The position numbers and the translations under genes are program-made. This document shows, one piece after another, positions 1 through 8,607 of a stretch of DNA of 51,688 bases (positions are counted from its first letter, which is position 1; each line of letters begins with the position of its first letter). Origin of the DNA: Microcaldota archaeon (GTDB lineage Archaea > Micrarchaeota > Micrarchaeia > Micrarchaeales > Micrarchaeaceae); contig JAJZZO010000012.1 in the NCBI GenBank assembly GCA_021797495.1, positions 1-51,688 of the forward strand. The letters are read 5' to 3'. Below the pieces are notes generated by a model, which saw nothing but the letters and a program-made list of their open reading frames with translations, did no database searches and was not told the origin of the DNA.

Positions 1-390
1 GTAGAACCTGAAAGAGCCCTTTATGCCGTTTTCCTTTTTAAAAATACTGAGTGCCTTTTCCATCCTTTTCGAGTATTTTTCGCTGGAAACCCCATCCAAC
101 AGCACTTCGTCCCTGCCGGTTTTTGAATAAGCACAGAAAGCTTTGCACTTGCTGAAATCAGTAGTTATGGATATTGACGGGCTATACGCTATATTATAGT
201 TCGCATCATAATAGCCCAAAAATTTCTCTATGCCTATTATTGGATAACCTTCCCCGTATGAGATTTTGTTTTCCTCGAGCATGGTTTCAGGTGCACTACT
301 CTTGGTGTAAAGCCCGTAGCTCTTGAGCCTTGAATGGATGCGCCTGCCTATTGCCGCAAGCTTTTTCACGTCATTCTTGTTCAGTCCCAT
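1..390 (-). CDS. Probable (bis)phosphomevalonate decarboxylase, N-terminal part, cut by window edge
   Basis: Reading the minus strand from the ATG at 390 gives an open frame to the window edge, about 130 residues. Its N-terminal third follows the mevalonate-diphosphate-decarboxylase layout of the GHMP fold: an IEKFLGYYDANYN segment at the place of the family IKYWGKRD motif, then SPSISITTD where the family has SSLSVTL, then a D-x-V-L-L-D-G strand. It overlaps the kinase upstream by 20 bases, so the two are cotranslated. Next to a mevalonate 3-kinase and a P-loop kinase, the best guess is mevalonate 3,5-bisphosphate decarboxylase, making isopentenyl phosphate. The C-terminal catalytic Asp region lies outside the window, so decarboxylase rather than kinase activity is inferred. 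Confidence 0.6.
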   Translation of the reverse strand, partial: MGLNKNDVKKLAAIGRRIHSRLKSYGLYTKSSAPETMLEENKISYGEGYPIIGIEKFLGYYDANYNIAYSPSISITTDFSKCKAFCAYSKTGRDEVLLDGVSSEKYSKRMEKALSIFKKENGIKGSFRFY

Positions 391-1000
391 AGAAGTTACC
401 CACAAAATCCACCACTGCTTTTTCGGTCTTTTTGAAATCCGCATTGTCGAAGACGCTCAGACCGTTATTCCTTGCAAGCTTGACGGAATAATCCATTATG
501 ACCTTGTATACGTCCAACTGGGCGGAAAGCCTTTCCCCTGGAGACTTTAAGTGCGTATAGAACTGCCTTTCGTTTAGCCTTTTGGCATGCGTCTGCAAGT
601 CGTTTATGTATAAGTAAGCGGCACATATTTCGTTGCTTTTTATGATATCGGCAAGGCTCTGGTTCAGGTATAGCGATTCCAGTATAAGGCTTTCCCCGTT
701 TTTTATTGCTCTTTTCAGGACGGCTTCCATGCCAGCGTATAGGTAATCGCATTGGCTTAAGTACCCCTTTATTATCGTGTCTTTATCTTTATTGCCAAAC
801 TCTTTCCATGCCTCGTAGACGCTTACTGAAAGTATTTTTTCGGTTCCATTGCATGAAACTATGGGCCTGACAAATTCTCTGAGATAGTCCCCTGAGAGCA
901 TTATGTTTATGCCTAACTTTTTTGCCACAGCTCCGGCAATACTCGTTTTTCCGACGCCAGGTACGCCGCTTATAAATACAATTTTGTACTCTTTTTCCAT
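371..1000 (-). CDS. P-loop kinase, candidate mevalonate-3-phosphate 5-kinase
   Basis: A 209-residue kinase with a Walker A motif, SGVPGVGKTS, at about residues 10-19. A substrate-loop region follows (LSGDYLREFVRP), and later a strand GESLILES typical of the 2-phosphoglycerate-kinase/AAA-like kinase group. From memory, the Thermoplasma enzyme that phosphorylates mevalonate 3-phosphate at O5 is a P-loop kinase related to 2-phosphoglycerate kinase and not a GHMP kinase; that knowledge and the position between two mevalonate-decarboxylase-like genes support this call. The end overlaps the next gene by 20 bases, and 12 bases separate it from the gene upstream. Alternative: a 2-phosphoglycerate or nucleotide kinase of unknown substrate. 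Confidence 0.6.
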   Translation of the reverse strand: MEKEYKIVFISGVPGVGKTSIAGAVAKKLGINIMLSGDYLREFVRPIVSCNGTEKILSVSVYEAWKEFGNKDKDTIIKGYLSQCDYLYAGMEAVLKRAIKNGESLILESLYLNQSLADIIKSNEICAAYLYINDLQTHAKRLNERQFYTHLKSPGERLSAQLDVYKVIMDYSVKLARNNGLSVFDNADFKKTEKAVVDFVGNFYGTEQE

Positions 1001-1012
1001 AAAAGCACCCGA

Positions 1013-2020
1013 TTATGCAATTGATTTTATCCTTGCCGGAGGCGCTACTTTATACTCTATAGGCTTTTGGTCCCTTTTCTCAAGCTCTTCAAGGACCTTG
1101 TCTGCATACGGTTCCCATGAAAACGCGTTTATAACGTTGCCGCCGCCAGCCGTCCAGTAGACCTGCAGACCTGTATCCCTTATTTCTTCCACATCTATAA
1201 TCGCATCCATCATTTCCTTCTTTCTCGTCCTTTTTCCCGAGCTCTCTATGAGGTAATGTGCATTGGCGCAGTTCTCTTCCGCGTTTGAAAAAACCATATT
1301 CCAGTCCCTGCGTAGCAAACCCAGCTTTATTTTTGCTTCCCATTGCGGGAGCATCTTCAGCCTGTACTCATAAAAAGGGTTGCTCCTTGTAAGCTGAAAT
1401 ATCTCAGCTGCAGAGATCCGCGAGTCGTAGTCGAATCCCATGGCAAATATCCTTATGTTTTTTAGATCTTCCTCTGAAGCCAGTTGCTTGCCGTATGGAG
1501 CTCCAGGTCCTTCCACGACAAGCGCGTTAAGTCCTCCGTATACTGCCCTTACTGCAGATTCGGATATTGAATTCGCCAGCAGTGCGATTCTCTCTTTTGG
1601 CAGATGCGTATCGAAGATTTTGTCTAAACCCACCACGAATGCCGCAGCCCCTGCGTCGCTGCTGCCGGAATAGACTTTGTAGTTATTGGACTCTGCCTTT
1701 ACGCCGTAATTTTTTCCCGATTCCTTGATGAAAAACCTTAAAACTTCTGCCATCGACTCGATTCTTTCTTTTTGCAGTTCCTTACCGTTCAGAATAAATG
1801 AGTCTATTTGCCCTGTATCTGTTACTGCCAGTTTTGTCTCCACCCTTGTCTCGTTCTGCTTGTCAGTTATCGAAAGTCCCATGGAGTTATGGATGGGCAA
1901 TCTGTTGTCCCTCACGCTTGAAACAAACACTATGGGTATTGTCGGATACGCTTCAGCAACCACCCCGTTAATCTGGTATTCCATGTAATCACGTAGATAT
2001 TGTAAAGTGGCAAAGTTCAA
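1013..2020 (-). CDS. Mevalonate 3-kinase-like GHMP/decarboxylase-family protein
   Basis: The 335-residue protein follows the mevalonate diphosphate decarboxylase fold from end to end: NSMGLSIT matches the family SSLSVT strand, SGSSDAGAAAF is the phosphate-binding loop, and SAVRAVYGGLNALV matches SGSACRSLYGGFV with its conserved Arg. The family DAGPN motif that carries the catalytic Asp is changed to AGGGN near residue 294, so decarboxylation is unlikely. That fits the ATP-dependent mevalonate 3-kinase of Thermoplasma. The start is a TTG that overlaps the upstream stop (TTGA) behind GGAG at 2032-2035; an in-frame ATG at 1984 is an alternative. It is the second gene of the mevalonate operon. 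Confidence 0.7.
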   Translation of the reverse strand: MNFATLQYLRDYMEYQINGVVAEAYPTIPIVFVSSVRDNRLPIHNSMGLSITDKQNETRVETKLAVTDTGQIDSFILNGKELQKERIESMAEVLRFFIKESGKNYGVKAESNNYKVYSGSSDAGAAAFVVGLDKIFDTHLPKERIALLANSISESAVRAVYGGLNALVVEGPGAPYGKQLASEEDLKNIRIFAMGFDYDSRISAAEIFQLTRSNPFYEYRLKMLPQWEAKIKLGLLRRDWNMVFSNAEENCANAHYLIESSGKRTRKKEMMDAIIDVEEIRDTGLQVYWTAGGGNVINAFSWEPYADKVLEELEKRDQKPIEYKVAPPARIKSIA

Positions 2021-2472
2021 CGGAGCATGTTCTCCGATGCCTCATGACTTTTGTATTCGCGTAGAAGTTTCTTGCCGTCCTCGGTTAAACTTATGTCAAA
2101 AAAGCTTGGTTCAATGCCGCCATGCCCCTCAGTGACATCAGTATTAAAAATCCTTTGGTCGTTGTGCATTCCTTCATTGATGATTAATTTGTCTAGTTCT
2201 TCAGGGACATCGAACCTAGAGTCAGGCAGTACGAATTCATCCCTGCAATTACCGTTCTTACATATCCTGTCATCCGTTACGTACTTCCCAGTGAAATAGT
2301 AGCGGAGCGAATCGTTTTCGCTTAGGTATTTGCCCCATTTCTTTATGGTTTCGTTGGCCTTCTGGTCCTTTGAAAGGATATCTACGGCATGGTTGCTGCC
2401 TGTATCCCGTTCTTTAGAAGCTTGAAGAGCTTGCTCGTTTTCCTTTGTATTGTTGTTTGCCTTTTTCTGCAA
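2017..2472 (-). CDS. Hypothetical protein heading the mevalonate operon
   Basis: A 151-residue soluble, charged protein that I do not recognise. The first 45 residues are Lys/Asn/Glu-rich and probably disordered. The rest is predicted mixed alpha/beta, with two close cysteines (ICKNGNC) and a HGGIEPSFFDISLTEDGKKLL segment that looks like the end of a winged-helix or small folded domain. It begins with TTG behind a GGGGTG ribosome site and overlaps the mevalonate 3-kinase start by four bases, so it is the first gene of the operon. No function can be assigned; a regulatory or accessory role in isoprenoid synthesis is only suggested by position. Confidence 0.55.
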   Translation of the reverse strand: MQKKANNNTKENEQALQASKERDTGSNHAVDILSKDQKANETIKKWGKYLSENDSLRYYFTGKYVTDDRICKNGNCRDEFVLPDSRFDVPEELDKLIINEGMHNDQRIFNTDVTEGHGGIEPSFFDISLTEDGKKLLREYKSHEASENMLR

Positions 2473-2486
2473 CAGAAGAACACCCC

Positions 2487-2498
2487 TATTATAAATAC
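2487..2498 (-). promoter_or_regulatory. TATA-like box for the mevalonate operon
   Basis: On the minus strand GTATTTATAATA lies about 15-26 bases before the TTG start at 2472. This fits a TATA box for an almost leaderless transcript of the four-gene operon. It is assigned by spacing only. Confidence 0.4.
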
Positions 2499-2803
2499 AT
2501 TTTCACGTTTCATATTGATGGCGTTGTTATTTAAAGCTGATAATGAATTAGACAAAAGACGAACAACAGCATAAGAAGATAGGAATGAGCTATTCAAAGG
2601 ACTTGATAGGTGCTGCAGACTGGGAATAGTAGTATCAAAATACGTTCCTAGCTATTTCCTGCGCGCCATGCTGGAGAAATATAAATACAGCCACAAAGAC
2701 AAAGTTTATCTTGGCATAGGGAAGAATAAGGAATGTGGCAGTATTAGCGTAATGCATGGGTTACATGCATTACCTTACAAACTAATCCGATTGGTGTGCA
2801 CAT
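2499..2803. other. Noncoding gap of about 300 bases
   Basis: No convincing gene is seen here. An open frame on the plus strand from 2668 runs into the gene on the other strand and shows no family features. A short frame at 2586 begins MSYSKDL, which recalls IS630-type transposases, but it stops after 14 codons. The only clear structure is the hairpin at 2749-2773. Confidence 0.5.
2749..2773. terminator. Perfect 10-bp hairpin downstream of the NifX-like gene
   Basis: GTAATGCATG (2749-2758) and CATGCATTAC (2764-2773) form a perfect 10-bp stem with a five-base loop. It lies 31 bases past the stop of the minus-strand gene at 2804 and is followed by mixed sequence, not a long T run. A 3'-end or terminator element is the simplest reading; a protein-binding palindrome is the alternative. 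Confidence 0.4.
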
Positions 2804-3142
2804 TCAGTCGTTTTCGGCGAATATCTCTTCTGCAAGCTCTTCCTTTGCGCCTTCGTATTCTTTGTTGGCTATTATATCGTTGGCGGAATCACTCTTCACC
2901 AAAGCGTACTTTATGCTGCCCTGAGACATCATGTATGAACCTGGGCACATAATGCCCTCTTTTACTGCTATCACATCAGGCGCTTCGTTCAATATCATTG
3001 ACATTGTAGCCTCTTTGCTGCCGTAACCGGCGTTCTCGCTCTCGGAGATGCTTTTGTCTTCATCGTTGTAGAGCACGATCACTTCCGCTTGGTCCAGCGG
3101 GACAAGAACCTTATCTTTATTGCACGGTATTGCTACTTTCAT
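2804..3142 (-). CDS. NifX/NifB-C-terminal-like small protein (iron-molybdenum cofactor binding fold)
   Basis: A 112-residue protein starting MKVAIPCN, the typical first strand of the dinitrogenase iron-molybdenum-cofactor fold (COG1433-like, RNase H-like). An ENAGYGSKEATMSMIL helix and a DVIAVKEGIMCPGSYMM segment follow, with the Cys-Pro placed in the presumed ligand loop. Archaea that do not fix nitrogen carry many such proteins with roles in iron-sulfur or metal-cluster handling. The acidic tail (KEELAEEIFAEND) is unusual. It stands alone, with an A/T-rich promoter region upstream and a hairpin downstream. The family call rests on the N-terminal pattern and is moderate. Confidence 0.45.
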   Translation of the reverse strand: MKVAIPCNKDKVLVPLDQAEVIVLYNDEDKSISESENAGYGSKEATMSMILNEAPDVIAVKEGIMCPGSYMMSQGSIKYALVKSDSANDIIANKEYEGAKEELAEEIFAEND

Positions 3143-3246
3143 AAAACCACAGTACTATTTTATCGCAAATCGCTTTTTAAGCTGATGTAAAAATTAGTTT
3201 TACCAAGATAAATTTTTGCATTGGGGAGAATTATTCGTTCCGTTTT

Positions 3247-4437
3247 TCAGCTATCGCGTAAGCTTCGTTTTTCGATTTTCTTGGACTTGCCATTGCGGAG
3301 CATGCCCATTATCTCATCTTTTTTATCTTTGGGGATTAAAGAAAGCGGAAACTTATGCGCCCTGAATAAAAGTTCTGCGTCGGAGCTGTTGTTTATGCTG
3401 GGAAGGTTTTCTGATACGAACCCAAGCATTTCGTCGCGGGTGCGCCAATCTATGAGCTCACGGATTATTCTTGGAATATTTTTAGATATTGGCACCTCTA
3501 CGTCTGAATCCGTGGAAAGTTTCAATAATTTTGCTGTGACGTTCTTTAACGCTTCTTGAACATGAGGAGAGGTTCTGTATGCTCCATAAAGCCTCTTTAC
3601 TGCTTCTATGCTGTCCACTTCAACGACAGAGTTATATTCATCTAAATATTCATCCTGAGTATTGTAATAAAGCCATGGAGCCGCCTCACACATTGCGTCC
3701 TTCTCCAGCATATGGTGTATTATTGGCGCGACAAGCTTGGAGGCATCTTCATGTGACAGCACAGGTTCGGCACGCTTGAACGCGTTGATGTAGTGCTGCG
3801 TGACCCAGTCCTCGATGTGCAACGGACCTTTGTAGGCACTACCGTCCTTTATGCTTGTCAAATCAAGATAGTCGTCAAAGTATTTTGAAAATGATATGAG
3901 CAATGTGCGATAGTTTTGCGACAGCGGTTGTTCATAGTAAGCCATCTCCCAGAATGCGTTTGTCGTGATCTTTTTCAGCATTTGGCTGTCCATCGCACGT
4001 TCGAGTTTTCCCTCTTCGTACATGTGGAAAAGCGTAAAATATGGATGTTTGTATCCAGGAGCTGCATAACCCAATTTTATAAATTGTTCCGACCTACTCG
4101 CAGTTTCTATTACAAGCTTCTCTATTTCTAGCATTTTTTCTTCGCCTAAAAGCGTTTCCAGTTCGGTTTCCCTGTCAAGCACGTGCCAGAAGCTACCTGT
4201 TTTGACAAGGTCACGGTACATCGCAAATTCTGGATGTTGTATGGCTTTGTCGCTGAATGATATTATATCTGCTTTCTCCTCAGTACCGAAAGCCTTACCC
4301 CAAGAAAGGACGCGTTTTTTCTCATCTGCATAGAACGGATCTGTTTCGAGCTCTTCCCAGATATTGTCGACCAGAGCCGCAAATTCCGACTTGTATCTTG
4401 AGATTGTCTTTTCGTAGTTTAAATCGGTAAGGTGCAT
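3247..4437 (-). CDS. Hypothetical alpha-helical protein
   Basis: A 396-residue soluble protein rich in Glu, Lys, Tyr and Leu, with no signal peptide or membrane segment, that I do not recognise. It looks almost wholly helical. Aromatic-rich segments in the middle (PGYKHPYFTLFHMYEEG, NAFWEMAYYEQPLSQNY) suggest a folded helical bundle, and the last 20 residues are basic. I prefer the ATG at 4437 to the TTG at 4464, because a TATA-like stretch lies at about 4470-4482 and the ATG has the expected spacing. It is a single-gene unit. Confidence 0.6.
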   Translation of the reverse strand: MHLTDLNYEKTISRYKSEFAALVDNIWEELETDPFYADEKKRVLSWGKAFGTEEKADIISFSDKAIQHPEFAMYRDLVKTGSFWHVLDRETELETLLGEEKMLEIEKLVIETASRSEQFIKLGYAAPGYKHPYFTLFHMYEEGKLERAMDSQMLKKITTNAFWEMAYYEQPLSQNYRTLLISFSKYFDDYLDLTSIKDGSAYKGPLHIEDWVTQHYINAFKRAEPVLSHEDASKLVAPIIHHMLEKDAMCEAAPWLYYNTQDEYLDEYNSVVEVDSIEAVKRLYGAYRTSPHVQEALKNVTAKLLKLSTDSDVEVPISKNIPRIIRELIDWRTRDEMLGFVSENLPSINNSSDAELLFRAHKFPLSLIPKDKKDEIMGMLRNGKSKKIEKRSLRDS

Positions 4438-4547
4438 GCACTTCTCACTCTTGATAGGAATCAATTCGGGATATATTTATGGATTGCGTTTGAAGATTGC
4501 CTTGGTATTATCCCGAAATAAGTTCCTCTCAGTAAAACGGATATCTG

Positions 4548-5171
4548 CTATCCTCTCCCTTCGACCATGCCAGTGCCGCGCATGCCGCTCTGTCGCTTTT
4601 GGGGCTCAGTTCCAAGGGCTTTTTTGTAGCCGTGTTTATAAGCAGAATGGACTATCAGCGCGGCCAATAATGCGGCTATTAATATTATTATAAGCCCGTT
4701 ACCCTGGCTCCTCCTCCCAGTTCCCTTTATCACGCTTACGGATTCCCTGAACGAGATTACGTAAATGTATATATCGAAAGCAACCGCGAAAGAGTTGTAT
4801 AGTGCTATGAGTATGCTCCATATGTTGCGCCTCTTAGCCGCTATTATTATCGACTGAACGGTTATTATGAATCCGAAGCCTATTATCAATATTCCCAAGA
4901 ATATGAAATCAAAGCTTAGTATAAATTTAAGTGTGGACAACGGTATGTAAGCAAGATAGTATGCCATCACGCCAAGCACTATGGCTATGACATACGTCGC
5001 ACCCACCAAGCCAAGCCCAACGGCTGCATAAGCGGATACCTTTCTGAATTTCGATTGGTCACCGTTCTTCTTCATCATGCCAAGGCTGTAGCCTCCGGCA
5101 TAGGCATCCCATATCGATATTAGGAAATCCACTGCTATTATTATTACGATAAATATCAATCCAAAGCCCAA
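4548..5171 (-). CDS. Integral membrane protein, about five helices
   Basis: A 207-residue hydrophobic protein with likely membrane helices at about residues 3-20, 48-72, 84-110, 117-140 and 158-176, and a basic, Gly/Arg-rich cytoplasmic tail. I do not recognise the family. One acidic residue in the first helix (VDFLISIWD) and the AYAGGYSLGMM loop are the only distinctive features. It starts with TTG behind a GTGG ribosome-site-like stretch and is monocistronic. Confidence 0.55.
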   Translation of the reverse strand: MGFGLIFIVIIIAVDFLISIWDAYAGGYSLGMMKKNGDQSKFRKVSAYAAVGLGLVGATYVIAIVLGVMAYYLAYIPLSTLKFILSFDFIFLGILIIGFGFIITVQSIIIAAKRRNIWSILIALYNSFAVAFDIYIYVISFRESVSVIKGTGRRSQGNGLIIILIAALLAALIVHSAYKHGYKKALGTEPQKRQSGMRGTGMVEGRG

Positions 5172-5313
5172 ATTACCACTTGTATGCCAGGCAATATGCC
5201 GGATATTTGCGTTTATGTGTTTTGATGGAAAAATATATTAGTTTAACAGCATCGGCACAAGTCAAAGCAGGACAAGCCTGCAATTCTGTGCACTTGAGGC
5301 ATTTGCAGGCCCA

Positions 5314-5724
5314 TTAGGATTTTGTTTGCTCTGCATAATCCAAAGCGTAGTACTTGCATTCCACGCACCTGGTCCTGTAGCAGTCCACCTTAACGCCCTT
5401 AGGCGTTTTAATCTTGGCACTAAGTTCTTTTATCTGTTTTAGGATGCCGTAGAACTCGTCCCCCGACTCGGTTATTTTGTATGTGGGTTTTTTGCCTGCT
5501 TTTACATTCGCTTTGCTTACAAGCTTTATCGAGACCAATTGTGTGAGGAGCATAGACAAGTCACGCGGCGTTATGAACTTGAGCTTTTCCATGAGCATGT
5601 TGAATCTCACGCCTTTGCGCTCGAATGAAAGCTCCTCCAATATTGGCAATACCCATTTTTTCCCTAGAACATGCGAAACGTATTTCGGCATGCAGTTCAT
5701 GTTGGGCTCGTTCGAGTTAGGCAT
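5314..5724 (-). CDS. HxlR-family winged-helix transcription regulator
   Basis: The 136-residue protein carries the HxlR layout: GKKWVLPILEELSF helix 1, then VRFNMLMEKLKFITPRDLSMLLTQL as the helix-turn-helix and KPTYKITESGDEFYGILKQI as wing and last helix. The C-terminus has three cysteines in CYRTRCVECKY, which could bind a metal or act as a redox or electrophile sensor, as known in some HxlR/YodB proteins. It is divergent from the pirin gene with 137 bases between start codons, so it probably controls the pirin and itself. Confidence 0.85.
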   Translation of the reverse strand: MPNSNEPNMNCMPKYVSHVLGKKWVLPILEELSFERKGVRFNMLMEKLKFITPRDLSMLLTQLVSIKLVSKANVKAGKKPTYKITESGDEFYGILKQIKELSAKIKTPKGVKVDCYRTRCVECKYYALDYAEQTKS

Positions 5725-5861
5725 TCGATCACAATCCGTTGTTAGATATTAGATAGTATAGTGTAATAGGGTTTATAGCTTCTTTGGATGGTGCCCTTTC
5801 GGGCAGGCTGCCTGCGTTTTTATATTGAGGTAAACAAGTTTTGCTGAAAGGAATAAATATT

Positions 5862-6749
5862 ATGAAAATTGCATCCCCTTTTATGAGAAAAGAACTCGGA
5901 ATGAGTATTGAAGGACAATATTCGTACGACGGAGCAGGTGTAAGACTGCGCAGGATATTCGGCGGACAGAACATTGCAAGATATACCGACCCGTTTTTGC
6001 TTCTTGACAATTTCGGTTCGAAAGATCCGAAAGATTATGAAAAAGGTTTTCCATGGCATCCGCATAGGGGCATAGAGACCGTAACATACGTGCTTGAGGG
6101 TAAAGTCAAGCATCGTGACAGCACAGGCGTTTCAGGAACCATCGAAAGCGGAGAGCTGCAATGGATGACAGCAGGGAGCGGAATATTCCACGAGGAGATG
6201 CCGCAGGTAGAGAAAGAGGGCAACAGCGGACTCCAGCTCTGGGTAAACCTTCCTAGGGAGTACAAGATGTCAAAGCCAAAATATAGGAACCTAAAGGACA
6301 AAAACATGCCCCTGGTGAAGGATAGCTACAACAACAGGATAAAGGTCATAGCGGGAAGACGAGCCGATGCTGTTGGCCCTATAAGCGACCTTACCATACC
6401 AATAAGCTATTTTGTTGTTGAGATGGGGAAAAATTCGACATTTTCACAAGAGATTGCAGAAGGCCACACTGCGATAGCATATGTATTAGATGGCAGGCTC
6501 ATTGTTGATAAGGATACAAGCATAAGCGAGGGCTCTGCAGCCATATATAAACGCGGCGGAGATTCTGCTACGGTGAGTACCGGAGCAGAGAAAGCGAGGT
6601 TCATGCTGATATCCGGCAAACCCCTCAACGAGCCGATAGCATGGTACGGACCCATAGTCATGAACTACAAGCAGGAGCTGGTTAAAGCGTACGAAGAGCT
6701 CGAAAGCGGGAAGTTCATAAAAGAAACCGGCAATGTGGAAGACCTCTGA
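5862..6749 (+). CDS. Pirin-family bicupin protein
   Basis: A protein of 295 residues with the pirin signature in the first cupin: PWHPHRGIETVTYVLEG, H.DS.G..G, QWMTAGSGIFHEE. The His and Glu metal ligands of the N-terminal cupin are all present. The second cupin (GHTAIAYVLDGRLIV) lacks the metal set, as is usual. Pirins are iron-binding dioxygenase-like proteins; some degrade quercetin and others act as redox sensors. I start at ATG 5862 behind GAAAGGAA rather than the upstream in-frame TTG at 5841. The divergent HxlR gene suggests redox or aromatic-compound control. Confidence 0.88.
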   Translation: MKIASPFMRKELGMSIEGQYSYDGAGVRLRRIFGGQNIARYTDPFLLLDNFGSKDPKDYEKGFPWHPHRGIETVTYVLEGKVKHRDSTGVSGTIESGELQWMTAGSGIFHEEMPQVEKEGNSGLQLWVNLPREYKMSKPKYRNLKDKNMPLVKDSYNNRIKVIAGRRADAVGPISDLTIPISYFVVEMGKNSTFSQEIAEGHTAIAYVLDGRLIVDKDTSISEGSAAIYKRGGDSATVSTGAEKARFMLISGKPLNEPIAWYGPIVMNYKQELVKAYEELESGKFIKETGNVEDL

Positions 6750-6796
6750 ACATAGCCGCTAGCCATGGCACGAATAAAAGAAAAAGAAAGGGAACC

Positions 6797-8305
6797 TTAT
6801 ATCCCCTTAGTTGCAGTAATGAAAGCCTTGGATGCTTTGCCTGGCGATATCGCACTCCACACCAGCACTATTATCAGGTTTAGCAGCAATGCAGTGGCGC
6901 CTATAAATATCAGTCCCAGCGGGCTTGACATTAAAGAGCTGCTAAGCAATCCGAACTTGTTGACTAGTTCTACAAGATATATGCCTGACACTATGCCTAC
7001 CAGCCAGCCAACTCCGAGCGCGTATTTGTTCAACTTGTTTGTGAAAAGCGCTATGAACACTGCGGGGAGCGTCTGAAGTATTATTATCCCACCAAGCAGT
7101 TGCAGCTGTATTGCGTATGTAGCTGGCACTACGAAAACAAAACCCAGCGCTATGAATTCAAACAGCACCGCAAACCATTTGGTTGTGGTCGTTTCAAGCT
7201 TTGCGCCGAGCTTAGGCTTGAATTCCTTGATTATGTTCCTAGTTAATAGGTTGGCGACCGCTATGGCCATAAGCGCTGCGGGAACCAAGCCGCCTATGAA
7301 TATCCCCAGAAATGCAAACCCTACGAACCAGCCTGGCATTGTGGATGCTATCAGCGTAGGCACAACAAGAACGCCACGTGACGATGCCGGAAACGACGAG
7401 AGCAACGACATGGCGTGCGGCACTGCATATACCAGAACACCGAAAAGCACTATGAAAGCCAATCCTAGTGCGTATATAGGCAGTAGCGCCTGGCTTCTCC
7501 TGAGCTTCTTGTCGTCCTTTGCGCTAAGGCTGCCGTTTATCGCATGCGGATACAGGTACAGTGCAAACGCGCTCATGAGGAACAAGCTTATGTAAGCTGT
7601 AGAGAATTGTTTCGGCAGCGTGACAAACGTTGGTACGTGATTGAAAGCATTTCCAAAGCCGCCTATGCTCAGCGTGACCGCCAGTATTATTGTTATGACT
7701 GTTATGAATATCAGAGCGTCCTTGAATATGGCGGTTAGCGTGACTCCCCTAAGCCCAGCTATGAATGTAAACGCCGCTAACGCTGCGAAAGCCAATACTA
7801 TGGCTATCTCGCTTATTAATGTAACATTGGCGACCCCCAAAAGCATTGACGTGAGTACTGCCTGTATTCCTACCACTTGCAGGGCTATATACGGCAATTC
7901 GGCCACTATGCCAGTTATTGCAATTATTATGGCAAGACTGCGGCTGTTGAATTTGTCCTTTATGAAATCAGCAGCGGTTATGTAGCCGCGTTTCTTGGAA
8001 TATCTCCACAACCTAGGCATAGTCAGCATCGCGATCGCAAAGGTTATCGATACGTACGGCACCGCAAAATAGAACAATGCGCCTTTCGCGAACATGCCAG
8101 ACGGGACAGCTATGAACGTGTAAGCGGTAAACAGGTCTGCGCCTACCAGGAACCAAACGAGAATCGTCCCCATGTTCCTGCCGCCTAAGGACCATTCTTC
8201 CAGTTTTGACAAGTCGCCCTTCCTAAAGCGTTTTCCAAGCAGGCCTATCGCTATGAAGATTACAAATAAGGTTATGAAAACTACGAATGTTGCGCTGTTT
8301 ATCAT
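6797..8305 (-). CDS. Sodium:solute symporter (SSS family)
   Basis: About 502 residues with some 13 membrane helices and SSS-family landmarks: [22 protein letters not shown] in helices 1-2, the AADFIKDKF loop, and a [12 protein letters not shown] segment. Such carriers take up monocarboxylates, amino acids, sugars or proline with sodium or protons. The partner DUF3311 protein directly upstream is a frequent companion of monocarboxylate-type SSS carriers, so an organic acid is a likely substrate. The start used is ATG 8305, preceded by GGTGG and nearly overlapping the DUF3311 stop; the in-frame start at 8332 lies inside the upstream gene. Confidence 0.85.
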   Translation of the reverse strand: MINSATFVVFITLFVIFIAIGLLGKRFRKGDLSKLEEWSLGGRNMGTILVWFLVGADLFTAYTFIAVPSGMFAKGALFYFAVPYVSITFAIAMLTMPRLWRYSKKRGYITAADFIKDKFNSRSLAIIIAITGIVAELPYIALQVVGIQAVLTSMLLGVANVTLISEIAIVLAFAALAAFTFIAGLRGVTLTAIFKDALIFITVITIILAVTLSIGGFGNAFNHVPTFVTLPKQFSTAYISLFLMSAFALYLYPHAINGSLSAKDDKKLRRSQALLPIYALGLAFIVLFGVLVYAVPHAMSLLSSFPASSRGVLVVPTLIASTMPGWFVGFAFLGIFIGGLVPAALMAIAVANLLTRNIIKEFKPKLGAKLETTTTKWFAVLFEFIALGFVFVVPATYAIQLQLLGGIIILQTLPAVFIALFTNKLNKYALGVGWLVGIVSGIYLVELVNKFGLLSSSLMSSPLGLIFIGATALLLNLIIVLVWSAISPGKASKAFITATKGI

Positions 8306-8306
8306 A

Positions 8307-8558
8307 TCAACCACCCCTCTTTTTCCTTGCATTTGCGCCTCTTCGTTTATTGGCGCCGCCTTTATCCGACTTCCTGTCTATCAACACCGCCGCTATGTAA
8401 AACATTATTCCCGATATCGGCAGCCAGATTATCTGGTACCAGTAGAAGAAAGGCAAGCCGAATGCTTCAGGATTGCGTATGTTATACAACGGAAGAGCCA
8501 AATATGCGACAACAGGAATTAGTATCAGTATCGCTGCCACAATCTTTTTTGTGTTCAT
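8307..8558 (-). CDS. DUF3311 small membrane protein, symporter partner
   Basis: An 83-residue protein with two membrane helices (about residues 5-24 and 41-61) separated by the loop [17 protein letters not shown], which matches the DUF3311 pattern of small proteins encoded before SSS symporters. The tail is strongly basic and would be cytoplasmic. It is the first gene of a two-gene operon with the symporter, ending one base past the symporter start. A role as a small subunit or stability factor is inferred from the frequent pairing. Confidence 0.75.
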   Translation of the reverse strand: MNTKKIVAAILILIPVVAYLALPLYNIRNPEAFGLPFFYWYQIIWLPISGIMFYIAAVLIDRKSDKGGANKRRGANARKKRGG

Positions 8559-8607
8559 AGCCCCACTAATCGTTATTTTAATTAAATAAAACTAATATTT
8601 AAAAACA

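Noticed and set aside
2586-2630. Short frame starting MSYSKDL like an IS630 transposase start
   Set aside because: It stops after 14 codons and no later transposase motif follows in any frame up to 2800.
2668-2952. 94-residue plus-strand open frame in the gap after the NifX-like gene
   Set aside because: It runs antisense into the 2804-3142 gene and has no family-like features or ribosome site.
7152-7985. Long plus-strand frames under the sodium symporter
   Set aside because: They are Ala/Ser/Thr-rich shadows of the symporter coding sequence on the opposite strand.
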